NCBI GenBank assembly: GCA_026391315.1
Contig: JAPLDT010000102.1
Location: 1-64,000 of the forward strand
Reading direction: 5' to 3'
DNA length: 64,000 bases
Origin: Bacteroidia bacterium
GTDB lineage: Bacteria > Bacteroidota > Bacteroidia > Bacteroidales > Prolixibacteraceae
In this document: in pieces, positions 21,347-30,542 of the stretch
Layout of the letters: each line of letters opens with the position of its first letter
Position numbering within the stretch: the first letter of the stretch is position 1
Position numbers and translations under genes: made by a program
Notes under the pieces: generated by a model
The model's input: only the letters and a program-made list of their open reading frames with translations
Told to the model about the DNA's origin: nothing
The model's database searches: none

Positions 21347-21656
21347 TGTTCAAAATATTACTTTCCCGGTTCCCGAAGAATTGAGGACACAGCATTCACC
21401 GGAAGGTGAAGCAATCAAATATGAAAGTACTGTATCTCCTTTCCAATATAAGGAATTATCCTTCGGGAGGCATCTTCGTTTCCAAAGAGACCCATCGGTT
21501 ACCGTTTCCTGTGCCTAAAACATTTAGAAATGGTATCTCGGAGAAATATTTGTCAAAGGAAACAACTTTTGATTAATTCTTAAAGCCAATTTTGTTTATA
21601 ATTTAGCATTCCCATGAAGAGTCTAATTTTCACACTACTGTAACCCGATTCATATC
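21347..21656. promoter_or_regulatory. Divergent intergenic region with a possible structured leader
   Basis: This space separates the molybdenum cofactor operon (-) from the sulfatase (+) and must hold both promoters. Near the permease start a 71-nt stretch (21359-21429) is closed by a 7-bp stem (21359-21365 with 21423-21429) and contains a 6-bp hairpin with a four-base loop (21395-21410). It could be a regulatory leader of the minus-strand operon. I cannot match it to a known riboswitch consensus. A 51-codon ORF (21421-21576, +) begins MKVLYLLSNIRNYPSGG, like the start of a glycosyltransferase, and may be a gene remnant. Confidence 0.3.
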
Positions 21657-23135
21657 ATGATTACCATGGCCAATAAACATCCGTTTTTTATCTCCGCTTT
21701 GGTGGTTGCTTCAGTGATCAACCCATCAGCAAAGGCTCAAACTGCGCAAAAAAATACAAAATCAGCCACCCCAAGACCCAATATTGTGTACATCCTGGCG
21801 GATGATTTGGGTTACGGCGATCTTAGCTGTTATGGCCAAAAGCGATTTCAAACACCAAATCTGGACCGGATGGCCAGGGAGGGGATGCTGTTTACCCAGC
21901 ACTATGCGGGATGTACCGTTAGCGCACCCTCAAGATGCTCTTTGATGACAGGATTAACCACTGGCCATACAGCTATTCGCGGTAACAAGGGATGGAAACC
22001 TGAGGGTGAGTGGCCAATGCCTGCAGCCAGTTTCACGGTAGCTGAAATGTTAAGGTCTGTCGGATATACCACCGGTTGTTTTGGTAAATGGGGGTTAGGC
22101 TTTGTAGGCACAGAGGGCGACCCCAATAACCAGGGATTTGATCAGTTTTACGGTTTCAATAGCCAAACCCTGGCACACAACTACTTTCCGGCCTATTTGT
22201 GGGAAAACCAAACCAAGATAGTTCTGGAGGGAAATAGCGGCGACAGATTTGAAGAATATGCCCCTGAACTGATCCACAAGCATGCTTTGCAATTTATTGA
22301 AAAGAATAAGACGCGCCCCTTCTTTCTTTATTACGCGTCGACCATTCCGCATGCCGAACTCATGACACCCGAGAAAAACCTGAAAGAGTTTCGGGGTAAA
22401 TTTCTGCCTGAGAAAAGTTACAAAGGTGTTGACCCGGGTCAAAAAGGGTTCAGGGAAGGTCCTTATGGATCTCAGCCCGAAGTTCATGCGGCATTTGCGG
22501 CTATGGTGACTTTGCTCGATAAACAGGTAGGTGAACTACTCGACAAATTGAAAGAGCTTGGGCTGGACAAAAATACCATAGTACTTTTCAGCTCCGACAA
22601 CGGACCCCATGTGGAAGGCGGCGCCGATCCTGAATATTTCGACAGCAACGGTCCGCTTCGTGGTAACAAGCGCGATTTGTACGAAGGTGGTATCCGTGAA
22701 CCCATGATCGTGAGGTGGCCGGGTTCTGTCCAGGGCGGTTCAAAATCGGAACATATTTCGGCGTTTTGGGATGTGATGCCCACCCTGGCTGCCATAACAG
22801 GTGCCAAAACGCCTGCAAACATTGACGGGATCTCCTTCCTGCCAACCTTGCTGGCACAAAAGGATCAGCTGCAACATGAGTATTTGTATTGAGAATTTCA
22901 TGAACTGGGAGGACGCCAGGCGGTGAGAAAAGGCAACTGGAAACTGGTTCGGTACCAGGTTTTGGATGCCACCAAAACAACCACGGAATTGTATGATTTA
23001 TCCAATGATTTAGGTGAGAATACCAACATCGCAGCAGAGCACCCTGAAATAGTGAATGAACTTTCAAAAATTATGAAAGAGGCCAGAACACCCTCCGAGG
23101 TGTTTACTTTTGAGTCAAAGACGATTATTAAATAA
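21657..23135 (+). pseudogene. Serine-type sulfatase, interrupted by an in-frame TGA
   Basis: The frame encodes a secreted sulfatase of 492 residues if codon 22890-22892 (TGA) is read through. It has a signal peptide, the metal site LADDLGYGD, the modification motif S-A-P-S-R with Ser89 (converted to formylglycine in anaerobes) and SSDNGPH. It stops after HEYLY, but the same frame continues as EFHELGGRQAVRKGNWKLV, which is the normal C-terminal domain. Related sulfatases usually have Trp at this point (YLYWEFHE), so one change from TGG to TGA explains the break. As read, the product lacks about 80 residues. A later in-frame ATG at 21666 is an alternative start. It could be a true pseudogene or a single-base sequence error. 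Confidence 0.88.
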
Positions 23136-23238
23136 TGCATCGGTGTTTGTTCCCTTAAAGTTATTTGAAGAATGTCCATGAAATACCCATGAGGATATAT
23201 TCACATGTTTTATTCTGGTTACTTAAATCAATTTTGCC

Positions 23239-25158
23239 ATGAGATTTCTACAAATTTTATTTCTTGTTGCCATTGGTCTTGGCGCTTTTGCGCAAAACCA
23301 GCACGTTGCCAAAGAATATCATGTTGCAGTTAACGGAAATGATGCGAATGAAGGTTCAATTGTAAAACCTTTTAAAACGATCATGGCGGCAGCTAATGTA
23401 GCAATGCCTGGCGATGTCATTACGGTTCATGCCGGGGTATATCGCGAACAAATTACACCGCCACGTGGTGGAAACTCTGATCTGGAGCGGATTGTTTATC
23501 AGGCAGCCCCTGGTGAAAAAGTGGAAATTAAGGGCTCCGAGGTAATGAGAGGATGGAAAAAACTAGTCAATGATACCTGGGAAGTAAAGATCCCGAATAG
23601 CTTTTTTGGAAAATTCAATCCATACAGCGATTTAATTCATGGCGACTGGTTTAGTCCCAGGCCCAAAGATCGAAAATACCATACTGGAGCTGTGTACCTG
23701 AATGGTGACTGGCTGATGGAAGCAGCCAAACCGGAGGAGGTAATGAACCCGACTGATAAAAAAAATCCGATATGGTCAACTCAGGTGGATTCAACCACCA
23801 CGACCATATGGGCCCAGTTTAAAAATGTCGATCCCAATAAGGAACCCGTGGAAATCAATGCGAGGCAAACAATTTTTTATCCGGATAAACCATTTATCAA
23901 TTTTATAACGCTGCGTGGCTTTACCTTGCAACATTCGGCTACCAATTGGGCTCCACCTACCGCAGAACAGATGGGGCTTGTTGGTACACATTGGAGTAAA
24001 GGGTGGATTATTGAAAATAATGTGATCCAATATTCAAAATGTGTAGGCATTGCTTTGGGAAAATACGGTGATAAGTTCGATAACAAAGATACAGAGTCGG
24101 CCGAAGGTTATGTTGGCACCATCAACCGGGCGCTGGCATTCGGCTGGAACAAGGGAACCGTTGGCGGGCACATTGTTCGTAATAATACCATTGCCTACTG
24201 TGAGCAAACTGGCATTGTAGGCAGTATGGGTTGTTCCTTTAGTATTGTCCAGGGAAATATCATCCACGATATTCATATCAGACGGTTATTCCAGGGTGCA
24301 GAAATGGCGGGGATCAAATTTCACGGGGCAGTAGATGTACAGATTATGAACAACCATATTTACCGTGCCAATATAGGGGTATGGCTCGATTGGATGGCAC
24401 AGGGCGTACAGGTTAAAAACAATTTGATGCACGACAATTCCCTGGATATTTTTCTAGAAGTGGATCATGGTCCAATGTTGGTGAGCAACAATATATTGCT
24501 TTCAAAAACCAGTTTGCTGATGAATTCGAGCGGGGCAGCTTTTGTTCACAATATTTTTGGTGGTAAGATGGATGTAATTGGTTACGATGCGCGCCTGACC
24601 CCCTATCACAAACCGCACTCAACCTATGTGTCATCGCTGCACGACAACCCCGGCGGCGACATTCAGTTTGTCAACAACCTGTTTGTAAATGGGGGAGATG
24701 CCAGTCAGTACGGTAATGCACTTTTACCTGTAGTTTTCGATGGCAATGTATTTACGAAGGGATCAATCCGTACCATCGGGCACAGCGATCCGAAGAAATT
24801 CGGGGAGATGAACAAAAATGCCAAAGAGCAAATGAAGAATTACAAAGATCAGGAAGCCACTGAACGAAATGTGGTGATAAAAGAGGATTTTGATGCTTCC
24901 GCCAATTTATTGAATGAAGGTAAGGAGATGTATCTTGAAATTGCGTTGGACAAAAACTGGCTGACTCAAAAAAGAAACCTGGTGAAAACTGCATCATTGA
25001 CCAAAGCTATTGTTCCGAACCTGCCTTTCGAAAATGTGGATGGTTCTCCTGTAATAATTGATTTGGATTATTTCGGAAAGAAACGAAATGTGGAAAATCC
25101 TTCTCCCGGGCCATTCGAGATTAAGAGTAGCGGCAAACAAAAATTTAAAGTCTGGTAA
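23239..25158 (+). CDS. GH120-type beta-xylosidase (parallel beta-helix), secreted
   Basis: 639 residues with a signal peptide (FLQILFLVAIGLGAFAQ). The body is a right-handed parallel beta-helix with many N-N-x-I turns. Strings such as NSFFGKFNPY, APPTAEQMGL, HWSKGWIIENN and GVWLDWMAQG strongly resemble GH120 beta-xylosidase. The expected catalytic pair is Asp384 in WLDW and Glu407 in LEVDHGP, 23 residues apart, matching my memory of the characterised Thermoanaerobacterium enzyme in both position and spacing. GH120 enzymes release xylose from xylo-oligosaccharides. A general pectate-lyase-like helix protein is the alternative, but the motifs favour GH120. Confidence 0.8.
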   Translation: MRFLQILFLVAIGLGAFAQNQHVAKEYHVAVNGNDANEGSIVKPFKTIMAAANVAMPGDVITVHAGVYREQITPPRGGNSDLERIVYQAAPGEKVEIKGSEVMRGWKKLVNDTWEVKIPNSFFGKFNPYSDLIHGDWFSPRPKDRKYHTGAVYLNGDWLMEAAKPEEVMNPTDKKNPIWSTQVDSTTTTIWAQFKNVDPNKEPVEINARQTIFYPDKPFINFITLRGFTLQHSATNWAPPTAEQMGLVGTHWSKGWIIENNVIQYSKCVGIALGKYGDKFDNKDTESAEGYVGTINRALAFGWNKGTVGGHIVRNNTIAYCEQTGIVGSMGCSFSIVQGNIIHDIHIRRLFQGAEMAGIKFHGAVDVQIMNNHIYRANIGVWLDWMAQGVQVKNNLMHDNSLDIFLEVDHGPMLVSNNILLSKTSLLMNSSGAAFVHNIFGGKMDVIGYDARLTPYHKPHSTYVSSLHDNPGGDIQFVNNLFVNGGDASQYGNALLPVVFDGNVFTKGSIRTIGHSDPKKFGEMNKNAKEQMKNYKDQEATERNVVIKEDFDASANLLNEGKEMYLEIALDKNWLTQKRNLVKTASLTKAIVPNLPFENVDGSPVIIDLDYFGKKRNVENPSPGPFEIKSSGKQKFKVW

Positions 25159-25228
25159 ATGCAGTGTAGCTAATAAGCGAGATAATATATTGTTTCCAAT
25201 ACCTAAGTATAAAATAATCTCAAGAAAA

Positions 25229-26491
25229 ATGAATTCACGAGAATTATTACAGCGAACTTTAAATCACCATGAACCGGAAAGGATTGTGTTTGACATGGGC
25301 TCGAATGCAGTAACCGGCATCCATGTAAAGGCTCTTGAAAACCTGCGTGAATATTATGGCCTTGAAAAAAGACCGGTCAGGGTAATTGAACCATACCAGA
25401 TGCTTGGGCAGGTAGAAGAGGATCTGATAGCAACAATAGGCATAGATATAGTTGGTGCATGGGGACATGATAATATGTTTGGCTACAGCAATCAACCGCC
25501 TTTAAAACTTTTCAAGACTTTTTGGGGACAAGAAGTTCTCGTACCGGAGCAATTTAGCACACTGAAAGATGAAAAAGGGGATTTACTCTCTTTCCCCTCG
25601 GGTGACAGTTCCGTTCCCCCATCCGCAAAAATGCCTCAATCCAGCTATTTTTTCGATGCCATCGAAAGACAAGGGACAATTGACGATACAAATCTAAATG
25701 TGGAAGATAACCTTGAGGAGTTTACTCCGGTTTCGGAAGAGACCTTGCAATATTGGAAAATTGAGGTAGAGAAAGCCCGGGCCACAGGCAAAGGAGTTGT
25801 TGCCGGATTGGGTGGCACTGCCCTTGGTGATATTGCCCTGGTTCCGGGGATGCAACTGAAACAGCCCAAAGGTATCCGCGGCATAGCCGAATGGTACATG
25901 AGCACGATCATGAGAAGTGATTACATCAATGAATTATTTGACCGTCAAACCCTTTTGGCAATTGAGAACCTCCAAAGAATCTACCGGACAATTGGGAATG
26001 ACATTGATGTGTTGTTTGTGTGCGGTACAGATTTTGGTACGCAGGATTCTACCTTCTGTGCACCGGAACAGTTTGATGAACTGTGGCTTCCATATTACCA
26101 ACGGGTCAATGATTGGATACACGCCAATACCGGATGGAAGACATTTAAACACTCATGCGGGGCAGTTGAAAATTTTATGGGACGATTTATAGATGCCGGC
26201 TTCGATATCATTAACCCGGTGCAGGTAAGCGCCAAAGGGATGGATCCGAAGCATCTCAAGGAAAAGTATGGAAAGCAACTTACCTTCTGGGGAGGTGGTG
26301 TTAATACCCAAACAACCCTTCCTTATGGTACGACAAATCAGGTTAGGGAAGAAGTGCTTCGTCACTGCGATATCTTTGCTAAGGATGGCGGTTTTGTCTT
26401 CAATACCGTTCACAACATACAGGCCAATGTTCCAATCGCAAATGTTGTGGCCATGATCGATGCGATAAAGGAGTTTAACGGCAATAAATAA
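25229..26491 (+). CDS. Uroporphyrinogen decarboxylase-like methyltransferase family protein
   Basis: 420 residues from the ATG at 25229; an earlier in-frame start at 25058 would overlap the GH120 gene. The N-terminus (HEPERIVFDMGSNAVTG) and C-terminus (HCDIFAKDGGFVFNTVHNIQANVP) match UroD-fold proteins of the MtaA/CmuA type rather than heme-pathway HemE. The metal-site pattern H-x-C is seen in KHSCG (His308, Cys310). Such proteins move methyl groups between a corrinoid or methylated compound and a thiol. It follows the GH120 gene by 70 bp on the same strand, so it may act on a methylated sugar or aglycone; that is inference. Confidence 0.75.
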   Translation: MNSRELLQRTLNHHEPERIVFDMGSNAVTGIHVKALENLREYYGLEKRPVRVIEPYQMLGQVEEDLIATIGIDIVGAWGHDNMFGYSNQPPLKLFKTFWGQEVLVPEQFSTLKDEKGDLLSFPSGDSSVPPSAKMPQSSYFFDAIERQGTIDDTNLNVEDNLEEFTPVSEETLQYWKIEVEKARATGKGVVAGLGGTALGDIALVPGMQLKQPKGIRGIAEWYMSTIMRSDYINELFDRQTLLAIENLQRIYRTIGNDIDVLFVCGTDFGTQDSTFCAPEQFDELWLPYYQRVNDWIHANTGWKTFKHSCGAVENFMGRFIDAGFDIINPVQVSAKGMDPKHLKEKYGKQLTFWGGGVNTQTTLPYGTTNQVREEVLRHCDIFAKDGGFVFNTVHNIQANVPIANVVAMIDAIKEFNGNK

Positions 26492-26541
26492 GTGCAAATC
26501 AGTAAAATGAAGTCCATTGGTGATCGATAGTACTGAACGAA

Positions 26542-26594
26542 GTCATAACAAAGAGAGGAAGACCGAGAGTGATTTTCCTCTCTTTGTTTATGAC
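26542..26594. terminator. Long hairpin terminator after the UroD-like gene
   Basis: Arms 26542-26560 and 26575-26594 pair over 19 bp with one bulged base around a 14-nt loop. The hairpin lies 50 bp after the UroD-like stop and before dsbD. There is no long T-tract, so it may act as a transcript-end stabiliser rather than a classical intrinsic terminator. Confidence 0.6.
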
Positions 26595-26627
26595 GTTTAT
26601 GATGACAAAGGATTTGATTTTTGGGTG

Positions 26628-26635
26628 TATCTTTG
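26628..26635 (+). promoter_or_regulatory. Candidate -7 promoter element of dsbD
   Basis: TATCTTTG fits the Bacteroidota -7 consensus TAnnTTTG. It lies 77 bp before the dsbD start. No TTTG is found at the ideal 19-bp distance upstream, so the call is tentative. Confidence 0.35.
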
Positions 26636-26712
26636 GACAGTGAAAAGGGAAGGATGTTTGGTTATCCGGTCTTTTCTCCCTTCATGATAATTATCAACAA
26701 CAATCTATTGCT

Positions 26713-28791
26713 ATGATTGCAAAACGAATTGTCTTTTTCGCCCTACTGCTTGCCGCTTTTCAGGTGGTCTCCGCCCAGATTCTTGAGCCGGTCAAATGGA
26801 GTTTTGAATCCAAAAAAACTGGTGACAGTGAGTACGAGCTACGGTTTATGGCTACCATGGATAAAGGGTGGCATCTCTATTCGCAGTTTGTCCCAAGTGG
26901 AGGACCAATTCCTACATCTTTTAAATTTGAAAAGTCAGCAGGATATACCCTGGTTGGAAAGGTAAGTGAGCCAAAACCCCTGGAGGAAAACGGCCCCAAT
27001 TTCAACATGGTGGTAAAGTATTTTATCAAAAGTGTTGTATTTACCCAAAAAGTGAAGGTGATTTCCGACAGACCTGTTGAGGTTAAGGGTTTTTTGGAGT
27101 TCATGTGCTGTAACAACCAAAACTGTTTGCCGCCCACAGAGGTGAATTACTCCTTCAAATTGGAAGGGATTAAAACGGCAGTTGTTGTTTCGAAGGATAC
27201 AACAAAGACACTCGCAACGGTTCCTGCTGTTACAGTCAAAGATACTGCTGTTATTGCTACGGTAAAAGAGATGGCAGCAACTGCGAAAGCTAAGGCAGAA
27301 ATTAAGCCGGCAGCCTCTAACGATGATTTTACAGGAAAAGACCGAACACTTTTGTGGTTCTTCCTGCAGGCATTCCTCTGGGGACTGCTCGCCATCCTCA
27401 CTCCCTGCGTCTTCCCGATGATCCCGATGACTGTCTCCTATTTCATGAAAAGCGGAACCAAGGGGAAAGTACAGGCCATGGTCTATGGTCTCTCCATCAT
27501 CGCCATCTATGTGATATTCGGAGTTTTAGTTTCAGTCCTCTTTGGCGCTGACTTTGGCAATTGGCTTAGCACCCACTGGCTTCCCAATGTTCTCTTCTTT
27601 CTGATTTTTGTGGTATTTGCCGCCTCATTTTTCGGTTATTTCGAAATTACCGTGCCCAGCTGGCTGGTCAACAAAAGTGTGCAGCAAGAAGATAAGGGTG
27701 GATTTGTGGGAACTATTTTCATGGCATTTACCCTCGTGCTGGTCTCATTTTCCTGTACCGGCCCTATTGTTGGTACGGTTTTGGTGCAGGCAGTCGGCGG
27801 ACAAATATTGAAACCTATAATCGGGATGCTGGGTTTCTCACTGGCATTCGCGATTCCGTTTACCCTTTTTGCTTTCTTTCCGCAATGGCTCAAGCAGATG
27901 CCCAAATCGGGAGGATGGCTTAATACGATTAAAGTGGTGATCGGTTTTATCGAACTGGCTTTTGCCTTGAAATTTCTGAATGTTCCTGATCAGACCTACC
28001 ATTGGGGAATCCTCGACCGAGAGGTCTACCTTAGTTTCTGGATTGTCATCTTTACCATGATGGGCTTCTACCTGCTGGGTAAGATCAAATTTCCCCACGA
28101 CAGTGATTATCCTGTGGTCAGATCCTTCCCGCGACTGATGATAATTATTTTTACTTTCACTTTCGTAATGTACCTGATACCAGGATTATGGGGAGCCCCG
28201 CTTAAAGCCATCTCCGGTTGGCTGCCCCCAATGGAGACGCAGGATTTTGATATTAATGCCATTGCGCGCGAAAATGGAGGATCGGGTGGGGGTATCAAAA
28301 TTGCAGGCAATGTTTCAGAAGTACCGCGCTATGCGGATGTTCTGAAGTTGCCCCACGGATTATCAGGATATTTTGATTACGACCAGGCACTTCGCGTTTC
28401 GAAAGCATTGAAGAAGCCTATTTTCGTTGATTTTACGGGTCATGGCTGCACCAACTGCCGCGAGATGGAGAACAGGGTTTGGAGCGATCAGGGTGTGCTC
28501 AGCAGGCTGAGAGAAAATTTTGTGGTGGTGGCTCTTTACGTAGACGATAAGGTGATAGAAATGCCGAAAGAGGAGTGGTACACCAGCAAAACCGGGCGCG
28601 TGGTAAAACTGCTTGGGAAAAAGAACGCTGATCTGCAAACTTCTCAGTTTGGTACCAATTCACAGCCTTATTATGTCATTCTTGACAGCGATGGGAAACT
28701 GCTGGTTTCGCCCAAAGCCTATGACCTGAATGTGGAAAATTTCAAGAAGTTCCTGGATGCAGGTTCGGCAGCCTACCAGGGAAATAAGTAA
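26713..28791 (+). CDS. dsbD: Thiol:disulfide interchange protein DsbD
   Basis: 692 residues. A signal peptide leads into an N-terminal periplasmic domain containing CCNNQNC (Cys132, Cys133, Cys138). The membrane domain follows (about 215-490, eight spans), with its redox cysteines in LTPCVFP (Cys232) and SFSCTGP (Cys348). The C-terminal thioredoxin-like domain (about 550-690) has the CTNC site (Cys579, Cys582). DsbD carries electrons from cytoplasmic thioredoxin to periplasmic thiol proteins. It stands as a single gene and could feed the redox cassette at 30.5-32.5 kb, though that link is inferred. Its stop codon lies inside the left arm of a 64-bp palindrome. Confidence 0.94.
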   Translation: MIAKRIVFFALLLAAFQVVSAQILEPVKWSFESKKTGDSEYELRFMATMDKGWHLYSQFVPSGGPIPTSFKFEKSAGYTLVGKVSEPKPLEENGPNFNMVVKYFIKSVVFTQKVKVISDRPVEVKGFLEFMCCNNQNCLPPTEVNYSFKLEGIKTAVVVSKDTTKTLATVPAVTVKDTAVIATVKEMAATAKAKAEIKPAASNDDFTGKDRTLLWFFLQAFLWGLLAILTPCVFPMIPMTVSYFMKSGTKGKVQAMVYGLSIIAIYVIFGVLVSVLFGADFGNWLSTHWLPNVLFFLIFVVFAASFFGYFEITVPSWLVNKSVQQEDKGGFVGTIFMAFTLVLVSFSCTGPIVGTVLVQAVGGQILKPIIGMLGFSLAFAIPFTLFAFFPQWLKQMPKSGGWLNTIKVVIGFIELAFALKFLNVPDQTYHWGILDREVYLSFWIVIFTMMGFYLLGKIKFPHDSDYPVVRSFPRLMIIIFTFTFVMYLIPGLWGAPLKAISGWLPPMETQDFDINAIARENGGSGGGIKIAGNVSEVPRYADVLKLPHGLSGYFDYDQALRVSKALKKPIFVDFTGHGCTNCREMENRVWSDQGVLSRLRENFVVVALYVDDKVIEMPKEEWYTSKTGRVVKLLGKKNADLQTSQFGTNSQPYYVILDSDGKLLVSPKAYDLNVENFKKFLDAGSAAYQGNK

Positions 28792-28845
28792 AATCCTGGC
28801 TGGTGAGGATTTGCAAATCCTCACCAGCCAGGATTTTACTTATTT
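28782..28845. terminator. 64-bp perfect palindrome, bidirectional terminator between dsbD and the decarboxylase gene
   Basis: Arms of 31 bp (28782-28812 and 28815-28845) pair perfectly around GC at the centre. The stop codons of both convergent genes (28789-28791 on + and 28840-28842 on -) fall inside the arms. Each strand gives a hairpin followed by A/T-rich sequence, so it can serve both transcripts. Confidence 0.85.
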
Positions 28846-30024
28846 GTATACGGTTGCTATCCTTGCGTTTACAGGAATATTTTTCGAATTAAGACCAGGT
28901 TTACAACCGTGCAAATCAAAATCAAGTTTTACGTGAGGCCCGAAGAGAAGGCAGTGTGATGAACCTCCATAATGGAACATCCCAATTTGATCGCCTTTTG
29001 ATACATGTTGTCCTTCATAAACAGTAATCTGGCAGGAAGAAATTTCTGTCATCCCAACCAGAATGATACACATAAGACCGATATCGGTGTTATCTGCTTC
29101 AATAAAGATCAGGGCTCGTGTTGCTAATTCGACGATATAACCTTGTGATTCATTTTCACCTGTGGGGTCAAAACCCTCTGATAATGCTTCGGAATAATAG
29201 CTGCCATCAATTACACAGGTTTTCACTATTTTTCCACAAACAGGGCTGTGCCAGCGGTGATAGTTTAGGGCACTCAAAAACCCCTGATATACTGTTCCTC
29301 CTACAAAATTGTCTGATAATTGATCGCCTGCCAGCATGTGATCCAATGAATACGACTGAGCTTTGATCCAAAACTTATCGAGTCGTTTTATATTTTTTGC
29401 GATTCGATAAGGGGAAGATTCACAAGCATTGACAATTACTGAATCATCGTCAGGGCTTGCCACTGGCCGTTTCCCATTTTTAAATTCCCTGGTAAAAAAG
29501 TCGTCCCAGGATTTAAATCCATGATAAGGAAGTTCAGGGTTACAAATAAATTCTTTATCAAAATCAGGTAATTCCTTTTGTGCATCCTTGCCAAACCAGC
29601 CTTTATGAGGATCAGAATTTAATACATAACGTGAATTCTCAGAGCTTAGAAAAATTGCCCATTCATTAAGAATTTTTTTTAACTGACGGTTGACCTTGAC
29701 GTTTAAAAAAGCTGCAGACCCTGCCGGGGTGCCCATAGGCCAGCCAAAGATGGTACAGATAGGAATACCGACGAAACTATTTGAATCAAACTCCAACGAT
29801 TTTGTCATTATCTTGTTGAGAAGTTGGAGCATGTGATGATAGCTCCTCACCTGGGGTTTGCCCGTGGGATCTTTATTATAAGGAGGTTTATGGGGAACCT
29901 GCTCAAACATCAGATTAAACTGCATAAAAATCTCAGGATCAGTTTCAATATGATTCCTGAACTCTTCTATAACGGGTAAAAATGGTTTCTCATCTGTTTC
30001 AACTTCAGCAATCAGATTGTTCAT
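28840..30024 (-). CDS. Phosphatidylserine decarboxylase-like protein (start region frameshifted)
   Basis: 394 residues from the first ATG. The PS-decarboxylase domain is in the C-terminal half, with HRWHSPVCGK and the self-cleavage site GGSSH (Gly354-Ser355), where Ser355 would become the pyruvoyl group. The N-terminal half fits the extra domain found in the longer, non-canonical group of this family. The same frame stays open upstream without a start codon and reads LTPFHVGKWLPADQAILEKW, which looks like genuine coding sequence. One extra T in the run of eight at 30092-30099 would join it to ATG 30113 or 30107, giving about 430 residues. So the annotated start is probably not the natural one. 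The substrate may be another phospholipid or amino acid derivative. Confidence 0.82.
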   Translation of the reverse strand: MNNLIAEVETDEKPFLPVIEEFRNHIETDPEIFMQFNLMFEQVPHKPPYNKDPTGKPQVRSYHHMLQLLNKIMTKSLEFDSNSFVGIPICTIFGWPMGTPAGSAAFLNVKVNRQLKKILNEWAIFLSSENSRYVLNSDPHKGWFGKDAQKELPDFDKEFICNPELPYHGFKSWDDFFTREFKNGKRPVASPDDDSVIVNACESSPYRIAKNIKRLDKFWIKAQSYSLDHMLAGDQLSDNFVGGTVYQGFLSALNYHRWHSPVCGKIVKTCVIDGSYYSEALSEGFDPTGENESQGYIVELATRALIFIEADNTDIGLMCIILVGMTEISSCQITVYEGQHVSKGDQIGMFHYGGSSHCLLFGPHVKLDFDLHGCKPGLNSKNIPVNARIATVYK

Positions 30025-30542
30025 CCACTTTTCAAGTATAGCCTGATCTGCAGGGAGCCATTTACCAACATGAAATGGGGTTAATTTCCCATTTTTTTTG
30101 CTTGCATAATCATTTTTTACAGAAGTTTCGCATTAGAAAATAGGCTCAAAAAAGATAGGGTTAAGAGACAAAAAAGCAGCATGGAAATTCGCATATACTA
30201 CTGATATTCAGTAATATTTTGTTGTCAAACCACAGCAATATAACCATGCTACAATGTAAAGAAACTGTCTTAACCCCCGATAAATTGGACACTTTATTCA
30301 AAAAAGTTTGAGTTCAACCTGTGATTTCAAGAATTCGTTTTATCTCAAGCATGGAATCTGAAAGTGCAGGGAGGGAGAGGTGTTCTGCGGCCATTAGACC
30401 GTCAGCTGTCAAAATTCAATTTGCGTTTCTTTGTTTCAATTTGATATCTTGCAGTTATATCCAAATATAACTATCAATATAAAGATTTCAGTTGAATGTT
30501 TGTGTTACTTTTCTGCCCAAAGTCTTTAGTATCACATGAAAA
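30025..30542. other. Gene-poor stretch with lost decarboxylase start and possible remnants
   Basis: 30025-30135 holds the probable N-terminal codons of the decarboxylase gene described above. From 30136 to 30542 no convincing gene is seen. A 21-codon ORF at 30246-30311 (+), beginning MLQCKETVLTPDKL, may be a fragment of a larger protein but is too short to assign. The rest is A/T-rich and is expected to carry the minus-strand promoter and the 3' end of the redox cassette. Confidence 0.35.

Noticed and set aside
21359-21429. Known molybdenum-cofactor riboswitch
   Set aside because: Position is right, but I could not find the conserved blocks of that class, so only an unnamed structured element is proposed.
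21421-21576. 51-codon glycosyltransferase-like ORF
   Set aside because: The opening residues look like a glycosyltransferase start but the rest does not; kept only as a note within the intergenic entry.
22890-22892. TGA read as Trp or selenocysteine in the sulfatase
   Set aside because: Other genes here use TGA as a normal stop, the aligned residue is Trp in relatives, and no selenocysteine hairpin was recognised. A point mutation or base error is simpler.
30246-30311. Transposase fragment (MLQCKETVLTPDKL...)
   Set aside because: Only 21 codons, no terminal inverted repeats and no catalytic motif visible; not enough to call an insertion sequence.
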